From Parcubacteria group bacterium (GTDB lineage: Bacteria; Patescibacteriota; Minisyncoccia; Portnoybacterales; UBA2143): 49,438 bases of DNA. Of this stretch, positions 18,523 to 27,557 are shown piece by piece. The stretch is from positions 1 through 49,438 of the forward strand of contig NYYU01000051.1 in the NCBI GenBank assembly GCA_002685955.1. Direction: 5' to 3'. The notes under the pieces are model-generated. The model saw only the letters and a list, made by a program, of their open reading frames with translations. It searched no databases and was not told where the DNA came from. The translations under genes were made by a program, and so were the position numbers. How positions within the stretch are numbered: position 1 is the stretch's first letter; every line of letters begins with the position of its first letter.

Positions 18523-19548
18523 ATGATTATTTTAGGGATTGAAACATCTTGCGATGATACAGGCATTGCTTTGTTAAAGTGCGGTCCGCCATGTCGGGTT
18601 TTGTCTAATGTGGTTTCTTCTCAAATTAAAATTCACGCGCCTTATGGCGGCGTGGTACCCAATTTGGCTGCCCGGGCTCATTTAAAAAATATTAAGCCAT
18701 GTTTAGAGCAAGCCCTAAAACAAGCTCATCATCCTAAGATTGATTTAATTGCGGTAACTCATGGGCCTGGATTAATCCCCTCCCTATTAGTCGGAGTAAA
18801 TTTTGCCAAAGCCCTAGCCTATAACCTCCAAAAACCAATTATCGGCATTAACCACATTGAAGGACATATATACGCTAATTGGTTAACTAATTCTCAAATA
18901 AGTTTTCCCGCGCTTTGTTTGGTAGTATCAGGCGGACACACTCAATTGGTTTTAATGAAAAATCATGGCCAATACCAACTGCTGGGCCAAACCCGAGATG
19001 ATGCGGCGGGCGAAGCTTTTGATAAAGTTGCTAAACTCTTAGGGCTGGGCTATCCGGGCGGACCGATTATTTCCCAAAGAACAAAAAAAGGAGATTCAAC
19101 CAGATTTGACCTGCCCAGGCCAATGATTAATAGAAATAATTTTGATTTTTCTTTTTCAGGCTTGAAAACAGCTGTGCTTTACAAAATCAAAAATCAAGCA
19201 ATAAAGCTGGATCAGAAAAATGTAAATGACCTGGCCGCCTCTTTCCAACAAGCCGCCATTGATGTTTTAATTGCTAAAACAATCAAAGCGGCTAAAAAAC
19301 ATAAAATTAAAACAGTTCTTTTATCAGGTGGCGTAGCGGCCAATACTGAATTAAGAAAACAACTTAAACAAGAAATAAAAAAAGAAATACCAAATGCCAA
19401 ATACCAAATGCCAGCTATTAATTTCTGTACTGATAATGGAGCAATGATTGCTATAACCGCCAGCTACAAGAAAAGACCGGCTTTTAAACAAAGCTGGTTT
19501 AAAATTCAAACTGACGCAAACTTACAACTAAGCCAAAAGATTTCTTGA
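18523..19548 (+). CDS. tsaD: tRNA N6-threonylcarbamoyladenosine protein TsaD
   Basis: GIETSCDDTG, HIEGH, SGGHTQL, GGVAANTELR, FCTDNGAMIA. Confidence 0.97.
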   Translation: MIILGIETSCDDTGIALLKCGPPCRVLSNVVSSQIKIHAPYGGVVPNLAARAHLKNIKPCLEQALKQAHHPKIDLIAVTHGPGLIPSLLVGVNFAKALAYNLQKPIIGINHIEGHIYANWLTNSQISFPALCLVVSGGHTQLVLMKNHGQYQLLGQTRDDAAGEAFDKVAKLLGLGYPGGPIISQRTKKGDSTRFDLPRPMINRNNFDFSFSGLKTAVLYKIKNQAIKLDQKNVNDLAASFQQAAIDVLIAKTIKAAKKHKIKTVLLSGGVAANTELRKQLKQEIKKEIPNAKYQMPAINFCTDNGAMIAITASYKKRPAFKQSWFKIQTDANLQLSQKIS

Positions 19549-19580
19549 AAAAAAGTGGCTAATAAAGTAAGATACTAATA

Positions 19581-21644
19581 ATGTCAATTGAATTAGATAA
19601 AACCTACGATCCTAAACAGAATGAAGATAAAATATACCGGACTTGGGAAAAGTCGGGCTATTTTAATCCTGATAAATTACCTCAAGACCATAAAAAACCT
19701 TATTCAATTACCATGGCCCCACCCAATGTCACCGGCTCCCTCCATATGGGCCATGCCTTAGAAAACACTCTTATAGATATTTTAATCAGACAGAAAAGAA
19801 TGGCTGGGTATAAAACACTCTGGGTGCCTGGCACTGATCATGCTGGCATTGCTACCCAAAATGTCGTAGAAAAAGAGTTAAAAAAACAAGGATTAACCCG
19901 CCATGATTTAGGCCGAGAAAAGTTTTTAAAAAAAGTCTGGGCTTGGCGAGAAAAATATGGCGATATTATTTTGGAACAATTAAAAAAATTAGGTTGTTCT
20001 TGTGATTGGACCAGAACAGCCTTTACCATGAACCCTGATTATCAAGAAACAGTTAAAAAAGTCTTTCTCCATTATTATGAAAAAAAATGGATTTATCAAG
20101 GAGAAAGAGTGATTAATTGGTGCCCGCGCTGCCAAACCAGCTTATCTGATTTAGAACTAGAGCATAAAGAAGAAAAAAGCCATCTCTGGCATATTAAGTA
20201 TCCCTTAGTTCAGCCTAAAAATAATCTTAAACATATCACAGTGGCGACCACCCGGCCCGAAACAATGTTAGGCGATACGGCCGTAGCGGTTCATCCCCAG
20301 GATAAAAAGTATAAAGAATTAATTGGTCAAAAAATAATTTTACCCCTGGTTAATCGAGAAATACCAATTGTGGCTGATCAGGTAGTTGACCCAGAATTTG
20401 GCACTGGGGCAGTTAAGGTTACCCCAGCCCATTCAATGGTTGACGCTGAAATCGCTCAAAGACATAATTTACCCTTTATTAAAATCATTAGCGACAGAGG
20501 ACGAATGACCAAACAAGCTAGCCAAAGATTTGCCAGTTTAAATATCCTAGATGCCCGTCAAAAAGTTATTGAACAATTAAAAAAACAAGGACTTTTAGAA
20601 AAAATTGAGGATTATTCCCATCAAGTGCCTCATTGTGACCGTTGCCATACAGCGATTGAACCTTTAATTAGTAAACAATGGTTCTTAAAAATGGATAAAT
20701 TAGCCCAAAAAGCCATTAAAGCGGTTAAAGACGGCCAGATTAAATTTCATCCCCAACGCTGGGAAAAAGTATATTTTGACTGGCTTAATAATATTAAAGA
20801 CTGGTGTATTTCCCGCCAACTCTGGTGGGGCCATAAGATTCCAATTAAGGGAACTGATGATGTTTTAGATACTTGGTTTTCTTCAGCTCTTTGGCCTTTG
20901 GCCACTCTGGGCTGGCCTGAAAAAACAAAAGATTTAGAAAAATTCTATCCAACTAGCCTTATTGCCAGCGCCCGCGATATTCTCCATCTTTGGATAACCC
21001 GAATGGTTTTCTCTGGATTAGAATTCACTAAAAAAGTACCGTTTAAAGATGTTCTTATCCATGCGACCATTCTAACCAAACAAGGCAAAAGAATGAGTAA
21101 ATCTTTAGGCACCGGCATTGATCCTCTGGAATTAATTAGTCAGTATGGGTCTGATGCTACTCGCTTTGGGCTAGTTTACCAATCACTAGGCGGTCAAGCT
21201 ATTCACTTTTCCGAAGAAAACATACTCATGGGCAAAAAGTTCGCTAATAAAATCTGGAATGCCAGTCGATTTGTCTTAGGACAAACTAAAGATGTTAATA
21301 AGCTAGCCACTCGTTTACCAAACAAACTCACTCCAGCAGACAAACTTATTCTTAAACAATTAAAAACAACTATTGAAAAAGTAAATAAGGATTTAGATAA
21401 TTTTCGTTTTGGTCAAGCAGCCCATTTACTTTACGATTTTTTCTGGCATGATTTTTGTGATAAATATCTAGAAACAGCCAAAAAACAAAATAATCCTGAA
21501 ACCAAACAGATATTAATTCATGTTCTTCTAAATTCTTTAAAACTGCTTCATCCTTTTATGCCTTTTGTTACCGAGGCAATTTATCAAAAAACACCTTTTA
21601 AAGAAAAAGAATTAATAATGATTGAAAACTGGCCTAAGGCTTAA
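19581..21644 (+). CDS. valS: Valyl-tRNA synthetase (shortened)
   Basis: HMGH and KRMSKS motifs; PPNVTGSLHMGHAL; 687 aa. Confidence 0.95.
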   Translation: MSIELDKTYDPKQNEDKIYRTWEKSGYFNPDKLPQDHKKPYSITMAPPNVTGSLHMGHALENTLIDILIRQKRMAGYKTLWVPGTDHAGIATQNVVEKELKKQGLTRHDLGREKFLKKVWAWREKYGDIILEQLKKLGCSCDWTRTAFTMNPDYQETVKKVFLHYYEKKWIYQGERVINWCPRCQTSLSDLELEHKEEKSHLWHIKYPLVQPKNNLKHITVATTRPETMLGDTAVAVHPQDKKYKELIGQKIILPLVNREIPIVADQVVDPEFGTGAVKVTPAHSMVDAEIAQRHNLPFIKIISDRGRMTKQASQRFASLNILDARQKVIEQLKKQGLLEKIEDYSHQVPHCDRCHTAIEPLISKQWFLKMDKLAQKAIKAVKDGQIKFHPQRWEKVYFDWLNNIKDWCISRQLWWGHKIPIKGTDDVLDTWFSSALWPLATLGWPEKTKDLEKFYPTSLIASARDILHLWITRMVFSGLEFTKKVPFKDVLIHATILTKQGKRMSKSLGTGIDPLELISQYGSDATRFGLVYQSLGGQAIHFSEENILMGKKFANKIWNASRFVLGQTKDVNKLATRLPNKLTPADKLILKQLKTTIEKVNKDLDNFRFGQAAHLLYDFFWHDFCDKYLETAKKQNNPETKQILIHVLLNSLKLLHPFMPFVTEAIYQKTPFKEKELIMIENWPKA

Positions 21645-21650
21645 ATCTAG

Positions 21651-22406
21651 ATGCAATACCTTTTTTACATTATTCTCGGTCTTTTACCCAGTTTTATCTG
21701 GCTGTCTTTTTACCTAAGAAAGGACAAGCACCCCGAACCTAATTCAATGGTTTTAAAGATTTTTATCTGGGGAATACTTTTAGCTCCTTTGGCCATTATC
21801 CTAGAACTACTCTTGATTTGGCTGCTTGATCCCAGCGTCCCCTTATCATCTCTTTTTTCTCATATCTCCGAAGACAATTTCATTAAAATTATTCTAATTA
21901 ATGCTTTAATCCCTGCTTTGGTTGAAGAATATTTAAAATATTCCGTGGTTAGAGTAAGAATTCTCAGAAATTCTGAATTTGACGAACCAGTCGATGCTAT
22001 GATATACTGTATTATAGCTGGTCTAGGTTTTGCAGCCATTGAAAATTTATTAATCATTTTTAAGATTTATTCAGATTTTGGTCAATTATTAAGCACGATT
22101 GGCTTGCGCTTTTTAGGGGCGACCCTAGTCCATGCTTTATCTTCTGGAATCGTTGGTTATTGGCTTGCCCTCAGCTTGCTTTATACCAAACAAAGAAGAA
22201 GATTAATTCTCTTTGGTCTGACGGTTGCTATTATCTTTCATGCCTGCTATAATTACCTTATCATTGTCTTGCTAAACCAAACAGCCAATCAGACAACGCT
22301 CTTCATCCTTATTGTCGCCGTCCTATTAGTAACGGTCGCTCTCCTGGTTTCCTCTTATTTTCGTAAACTTAAAAAACAACAATCTATTTGCAAAATTAAT
22401 GAATAA
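21651..22406 (+). CDS. PrsW family intramembrane protease
   Basis: PALVEEYLKY, EPVDAMIYCIIAGLGFAAIEN, HALSSGIVGYWL. Confidence 0.85.
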   Translation: MQYLFYIILGLLPSFIWLSFYLRKDKHPEPNSMVLKIFIWGILLAPLAIILELLLIWLLDPSVPLSSLFSHISEDNFIKIILINALIPALVEEYLKYSVVRVRILRNSEFDEPVDAMIYCIIAGLGFAAIENLLIIFKIYSDFGQLLSTIGLRFLGATLVHALSSGIVGYWLALSLLYTKQRRRLILFGLTVAIIFHACYNYLIIVLLNQTANQTTLFILIVAVLLVTVALLVSSYFRKLKKQQSICKINE

Positions 22407-22414
22407 ACAAATAT

Positions 22415-22966
22415 ATGAACAAGAAACAAACATTTTTTGAAAAATTAACTGGCGCTAGCTGGCCTGAAGTTAAAAAAGGTAAATCTATAAAACAGAAGAA
22501 AGGAAAACCAACAACCATCCAAAAAGATTTTTCTGTAGAAAAAGAAAAAAAAGTTTTGTTGCCTAAAAAAACCGCCAAAGTAAAAACTATGCCTAAAAAA
22601 GAACCAAAAGAATCAGAGGATTGGCTAAATGAATCTGAAGGACAATTAACAATTGATGTTTATCAAACGTCAAATGAGGTGGTTATTAAATCAACTATTG
22701 CTGGAGTCAGCCCTGAAGATATTGATATCACCATGACCAATGACATGATCACCATCAAAGGGACAAGACAGAAAGATGAAGATGTTAAAGAAGAAGATTA
22801 CTATTATCAAGAATGTTATTGGGGACCTTTTTCCCGTTCAATCATTCTGCCGGTTGATGTTGAGGTTGATCAGGCTCAAGCCTCAATGAAAAACGGAATT
22901 CTAACCATCAAACTACCTAAAATTGAAAAAATTAAAACTAAAAGAATTGAGATTACTAGCGAGTGA
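22415..22966 (+). CDS. Hsp20/alpha-crystallin family protein
   Basis: GVSPEDIDITMTNDMITIKGTR; ASMKNGILTIKLPK. Confidence 0.92.
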   Translation: MNKKQTFFEKLTGASWPEVKKGKSIKQKKGKPTTIQKDFSVEKEKKVLLPKKTAKVKTMPKKEPKESEDWLNESEGQLTIDVYQTSNEVVIKSTIAGVSPEDIDITMTNDMITIKGTRQKDEDVKEEDYYYQECYWGPFSRSIILPVDVEVDQAQASMKNGILTIKLPKIEKIKTKRIEITSE

Positions 22967-22984
22967 ATATAAGATATTAGATAG

Positions 22985-23017
22985 AACAGCCGATTTTCTA
23001 GATTGGCTGTTTTTTGT
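22985..23017 (+). terminator. Rho-independent terminator after the hsp20 gene
   Basis: acagccgattttctagattggctgttttttg. Confidence 0.7.
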
Positions 23018-23059
23018 TGCCTATTAGTGATATGATAGAATTATGCCCCGTTAGAAATT

Positions 23060-24646
23060 ATGAAAAAATCTGTAAGTATCACTGGATTAATTATTTTAAT
23101 TAGCCTGATTTATTTCAGTTTGATTTTCCAAATAATTGATTACAAAAAAATTGCCTGGCAGACTGAATTAAACTCAAGATGCGATCAATTTGCCAATCAA
23201 GAGATACTCCTTATTCTCCAAGAGAGAAACTGGCCCATTAAATTAATTGACTTAGGATTTCAAATTAACAGCCAAAAGACAAAAGGGCAATTAGCCGCTT
23301 TGATTAATTACTATAACTTCAAGCCTGTTTACCAAATAGATCAGAAAAAGTTTCAAGATCAAATTAATCAAATTTTCAAAGATGTTGAAAAACCAGCTCA
23401 AAACGCTTCTTTAGTTTTTAACCAAGAGATTGATAGTTTTTCTCTTAAACATTCAACTATAGGCGCCACAGTTGACAGAGAACAATTAATAGCTGATTTA
23501 TCAAAACAGGTTGAAATTTTTTCTAATCAATCGATCAATTTAACCCTTATCCTGGACCAACCAGCGATAGAAGATGATGAAATTAATTTGGCTCAACAAA
23601 AAGCAGAACAGATTTTAGCCGGTCAACCGTATCAATTAATTTTAGGAACAAAAGTTTGGCAGGTTGATGAGGCTCGTTTAATTGACTGGCTTAAATTTGA
23701 ACCAATTAAACAAAATAATTCTGATAACCAAATTCTCGGTATTTCCTTGGATAAAAATCAAGTTAAAGAATACTTAGAGGAAATAACATCAACCATCAAT
23801 CAATATCCGATTGACGCCCATTTAGAAACCCAAGACAATCGAGCCATTATTTTTGTTCCAGAAAAACAAGGCTATGGCATAGATATAGATAAAACAGTTG
23901 ATCAATTAATTGAAAATATTCTTGCTCAACCTCCGGTCAAAAAAACAATTATTACCGCTCAAAAATTACCGCCTAAAATATCCCTTGAACAAACCAACGA
24001 TTTAGGCATCAACAGGCTCATTGCTCAAGGTATTTCTAATTTTGCTGGTTCGCCTAAAAATAGAATTCATAATATCAAGACCGGGTTAGCTAAATTTAAT
24101 GGATTGATTCTTAGGCCGGGTGAAGAATTTTCTTTTAATACACTTTTAGGAGGCAGCGAAGCAGAACAAGGCTTTTTACCAGAATTAGTTATTAAAAAGA
24201 ATAAACTTGTGCCTGAATATGGCGGCGGGCTTTGCCAGATTTCAACAACTTTTTTTAGAGCCGCCGTTAATTCTGGCTTAAAAATCACCGAACGATATGC
24301 CCATTCCATCCCCATTGAGTATTATAGCCCCCAGGGCTTTGATGCGACTGTTTATGATCCAAAACCTGATCTGCGTTTTATTAATGATTGGCCCGGCCAC
24401 CTTTTAATCCAAGCTTTTGTTAACGGCCATCAAGCAATAATTAATTTTTATGGAGCTAGTGATGGCCGCCAGGTGAAAATAAAGGGTCCTTATATTCTAG
24501 AAAAAAATGAAGACGGCTCCATGAAAGCCGTCTTGACTCAAGAGATTTATAAAGATGGAGAACTTTCTTCTGAAGAGATTTTTTATTCTAATTATAAATC
24601 ACCTGACTTGTATCCCGTAGAAAATGGAGAAAACGAAGAAGAATAG
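23060..24646 (+). CDS. VanW family protein
   Basis: LRPGEEFSFNTLLG...GGGLCQISTTFFRAAVNSGL...RYAHSIPIEYY. Confidence 0.92.
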   Translation: MKKSVSITGLIILISLIYFSLIFQIIDYKKIAWQTELNSRCDQFANQEILLILQERNWPIKLIDLGFQINSQKTKGQLAALINYYNFKPVYQIDQKKFQDQINQIFKDVEKPAQNASLVFNQEIDSFSLKHSTIGATVDREQLIADLSKQVEIFSNQSINLTLILDQPAIEDDEINLAQQKAEQILAGQPYQLILGTKVWQVDEARLIDWLKFEPIKQNNSDNQILGISLDKNQVKEYLEEITSTINQYPIDAHLETQDNRAIIFVPEKQGYGIDIDKTVDQLIENILAQPPVKKTIITAQKLPPKISLEQTNDLGINRLIAQGISNFAGSPKNRIHNIKTGLAKFNGLILRPGEEFSFNTLLGGSEAEQGFLPELVIKKNKLVPEYGGGLCQISTTFFRAAVNSGLKITERYAHSIPIEYYSPQGFDATVYDPKPDLRFINDWPGHLLIQAFVNGHQAIINFYGASDGRQVKIKGPYILEKNEDGSMKAVLTQEIYKDGELSSEEIFYSNYKSPDLYPVENGENEEE

Positions 24647-24668
24647 ATAAACCTAACCAACAAAAATA

Positions 24669-24703
24669 AAATATTCTTCAGTCAATACTGAAGAATATTT
24701 TAG
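24669..24703 (+). terminator. Hairpin terminator between vanW and tRNA-Leu
   Basis: AATATTCTTCAGT-caat-ACTGAAGAATATTTT. Confidence 0.65.
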
Positions 24704-24715
24704 TTCTAAGTATAG

Positions 24716-24799
24716 TGCGGACGGTGGGAGTTGAACCCACACGAGATCACTCTCACCAGGTCCTAAACCTGGCGCGTCTGCCAATTCCGCCACGTCCGC
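24716..24799 (-). tRNA. tRNA-Leu(UAG)
   Basis: Reverse complement GCGGACGTGGCGGAATTGGCAGACGC...ttTAGga...GGGTTCAACTCCCACCGTCCGC-A. Confidence 0.93.
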
Positions 24800-24923
24800 A
24801 TAATTTTATTCTAATTCTCTTTTTTAGCTTAGTCAAGCTTGACTTTTTAATATTTATCATATATAATATAGGAAGGAAATTAAGATCTTTTAAAATAAAA
24901 TAAAAACAGAAAAGGAGGACAAG

Positions 24924-26042
24924 ATGAGTACTTTAATAGGCATGATTGTTGTATCTACAGGACTGTTCGGAATACATAAAATCTTCTTTTTAGGAGAACA
25001 TTTCTGGGGCTGGATATTTTTGGTATCAAGCCTATTGGCAGGTGTATTTACCTTTAGGTTTATCCCAGTTGTTCACATAGGGATAATAGCCATATTTGGA
25101 CAACGGATAAGGAAATTCAAAAAGAATGGAATCGTTCGCAGATTATTCAATGAAAGCAAGGGTGAAGGGCTCACTTTTTTTATCCCCGGCGTCTATAATG
25201 CTATGCCGATAAATGTTACAAAGAAAAATAAAGACATAAATCCCATCTCTATCAAGACTCCAGACTTGGCAGACCTTAAAGTACCCATCTCTGTCACTTG
25301 GGCTCCAGATGGAGATAATCTCTTTGAATATCTTGAAAGCGGAGAAGAAAAGGGTGTTTGGAAAATCCTTGAGCAAATCGTTATAGAAAGAGTTAGAGGC
25401 TGGGCGATGAATACTCATGAAGGTCCAGCTACCTTTCAACAAGCTTTAGCTGCGCGCGAAGAAGCCACTGAAGTTCTTTTTAAAGCAGTAGCAGGAAAAG
25501 AGCTAAAAGAAGTTAGTTCCAAGGTGCCAACACCAATCCTTTTCAAATATTTCAACGAACCACAAATCCCCCCAACCAAAGAAGAGATGGAATCGTGGCA
25601 CAAAGATTGGGCGAAAGTTGAACAAATTCTTCGGAATGAAGATAAAGCACTTATCGAAAAGGAAATCAGAATTAGGAGAGAACAAGTAAAAGAAATCCAA
25701 AGAGGTAATGGGAATCAGACAATAGAATCTTTGGGCATCATCTTAAAACGCCTCAATATTGGCGATATTACCCTCAAAGAAGGAAGCCAACTTGAAGCGG
25801 CAGCTGAAAAAGAAGTCAAAGAAAAAAGAGAACAAGCTGCTGAAGAAGTTGAATTGGAACATGTCGGAAAAAGGATCGAAATACTTATGAATGAACCGTA
25901 TAATTTCACCAAAGAGCAAGCTCGAGATATTGTCCAGGTAGAAAGAGAAAAAGTAACTAAACAAATTAAAGATATCCAAGGGTTTGATCCTGAAAAGATT
26001 GGCCAGGGGATAGGTCTAATCATTAAAGAATTAAAAAAATAA
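24924..26042 (+). CDS. Membrane-anchored SPFH/band 7-like protein
   Basis: N-terminal TM pair, then FGQRIRKF...EGLTFFIPGVYN and Glu/Lys-rich C-terminal coiled coil. Confidence 0.55.
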   Translation: MSTLIGMIVVSTGLFGIHKIFFLGEHFWGWIFLVSSLLAGVFTFRFIPVVHIGIIAIFGQRIRKFKKNGIVRRLFNESKGEGLTFFIPGVYNAMPINVTKKNKDINPISIKTPDLADLKVPISVTWAPDGDNLFEYLESGEEKGVWKILEQIVIERVRGWAMNTHEGPATFQQALAAREEATEVLFKAVAGKELKEVSSKVPTPILFKYFNEPQIPPTKEEMESWHKDWAKVEQILRNEDKALIEKEIRIRREQVKEIQRGNGNQTIESLGIILKRLNIGDITLKEGSQLEAAAEKEVKEKREQAAEEVELEHVGKRIEILMNEPYNFTKEQARDIVQVEREKVTKQIKDIQGFDPEKIGQGIGLIIKELKK

Positions 26043-26045
26043 ACT

Positions 26046-26086
26046 AAAAAGCCGGGTAGGTAAAAGAACCTTACCTGGCTTTTTTA
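26046..26086 (+). terminator. Rho-independent terminator
   Basis: aaaaagccgggtaggtaaaagaaccttacctggctttttta. Confidence 0.8.
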
Positions 26087-26122
26087 TTTTAATAATAAAC
26101 AAAGATTATAATATATCAGTGA

Positions 26123-26491
26123 TTATAATATATCCGTCGTTGTCCCAAATCCAAAATACGTAGATACCAGATTAATCAAAGTATAAACTCCTCCAATAAT
26201 AAGGATGCCGACTAAACCATACATTAATCTTTCTCGGGCTACGCGTGTTTTTTCTTCATCTCCACCGGCCGTCATCCAACCTATTCCACCCCAAACTAAA
26301 TATATCACACCTAAACCAAAGGCTATGCCAAAAGCATATTGAAATATCGTAATTATGTCATCATAAATACTATCAACATCAGCACTACCGGGGGCTGGAA
26401 TAGAAGGTGCTGCAAAAACAACACATGGCAAGACTAATAGAGTAAAAGCTAAACAATATAGTGTCTTTTTTATTTTTCTCATTTTATTCAC
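26123..26491 (-). CDS. TrbC/VirB2-like pilin-type membrane protein
   Basis: Signal peptide; YLVWGGIGWMTAGGDEEKTRVARERLMYGLVGILIIGGVYTLI. Confidence 0.75.
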   Translation of the reverse strand: MNKMRKIKKTLYCLAFTLLVLPCVVFAAPSIPAPGSADVDSIYDDIITIFQYAFGIAFGLGVIYLVWGGIGWMTAGGDEEKTRVARERLMYGLVGILIIGGVYTLINLVSTYFGFGTTTDIL

Positions 26492-26525
26492 CCCCTTTCT
26501 TTAATAATTATATTTAATAAACATC

Positions 26526-27134
26526 CTATGGTAAATTAACCTTAACTCCAAAATAAGTAGCTACCACAGTAATCACAGTATAAACTCCTCCGATAATAAG
26601 AATACCAATTAAACCGTACAACAACTTTTGTCGAGCCACCTTTGTTTTTTCTTCATCTCCACCAGCCGTCATCCAAGATAACCCTCCCCAAACAAAATAC
26701 ATCACAGCTAAAGCAAAAATTATCCCAAAGAAATACTTAGATAAATCAACCAAATTAGTATAAAGATTATCAACTGGAACAGTGCTACTCCCTTTCACTC
26801 CAAGAAGACCTCCAAGAATAGCTACCCAGCCCTGTCCAATAAGTATAACAACCAAACCAACAAAAGTCCAAGCTAGGTTTTTTTTGGCTTGAGCAAGCTG
26901 TTCTTCATTCCCTCCAGCTTTAACAAACATAAAACCAGCCCAAATAACCATAATCACCACAACCACCGTCAAAATGTTAACTACCCAAGTAACAAGGGCG
27001 CTAACTAAAGTTGCAAAATCGTCTGTTGGATCAAGTGGATTATCTATACTGGCTGCCTTAACTTCAAACATCGGCAAACATACCAAAATTAGGATAATCA
27101 ACCAATAAAAATTTTTGTATTTATTTCTCAACAT
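26526..27134 (-). CDS. Double-module TrbC/VirB2-like membrane protein
   Basis: Two GG(N/D)E-containing two-TM modules in tandem (FVKAGGNEEQLAQAKKNL... and WMTAGGDEEKTKVARQKL...). Confidence 0.7.
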   Translation of the reverse strand: MLRNKYKNFYWLIILILVCLPMFEVKAASIDNPLDPTDDFATLVSALVTWVVNILTVVVVIMVIWAGFMFVKAGGNEEQLAQAKKNLAWTFVGLVVILIGQGWVAILGGLLGVKGSSTVPVDNLYTNLVDLSKYFFGIIFALAVMYFVWGGLSWMTAGGDEEKTKVARQKLLYGLIGILIIGGVYTVITVVATYFGVKVNLP

Positions 27135-27146
27135 AAAATTTTAAAA

Positions 27147-27554
27147 CTATAAATCGTACATTATCTGTGAACAAATAGGAATTTCATTCCAAATAGTCTT
27201 AAATGTCCCACTAGCTATAGTTTTAAATAAAGTATCAATTAAAAGCCAACTAACAAAAACAATCAGCAAGCCAACAACCGTGTTATAAAAAATACTTTTA
27301 GCCAAAGCAACTCTTTGTTCATTACCCCCCGAAAACAGGAAAATGCCACCAGCTACAACAAATAAAAGACCAGCTATAGGTAGAACTAACTGAATAGTAA
27401 TGAACTTAATAATCTTATCACCTAATTCCCAAAGATGACAAAGTGTACATGGATCACTTCCAATGCAAGGCACTATAGCAGCATTAACTAAACTGAATCC
27501 AAGTAACCCACCCAAAATCAGAAAACCAATTATAATTTTTTGAAAGTTCCACAT
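27147..27554 (-). CDS. TrbC/VirB2-like membrane protein with Cys-rich ectodomain start
   Basis: CIGSDPCTLCHLW; IFLFSGGNEQRVALAKSIFYNTVVGLLIVFVSWLLI. Confidence 0.7.
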   Translation of the reverse strand: MWNFQKIIIGFLILGGLLGFSLVNAAIVPCIGSDPCTLCHLWELGDKIIKFITIQLVLPIAGLLFVVAGGIFLFSGGNEQRVALAKSIFYNTVVGLLIVFVSWLLIDTLFKTIASGTFKTIWNEIPICSQIMYDL

Positions 27555-27557
27555 TTT

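Noticed and set aside
25143-25979. Several antisense ORFs in the SPFH-like gene
   Set aside because: Complement of the Glu/Lys-rich coiled coil gives Ser/Phe-rich ORFs; not convincing.
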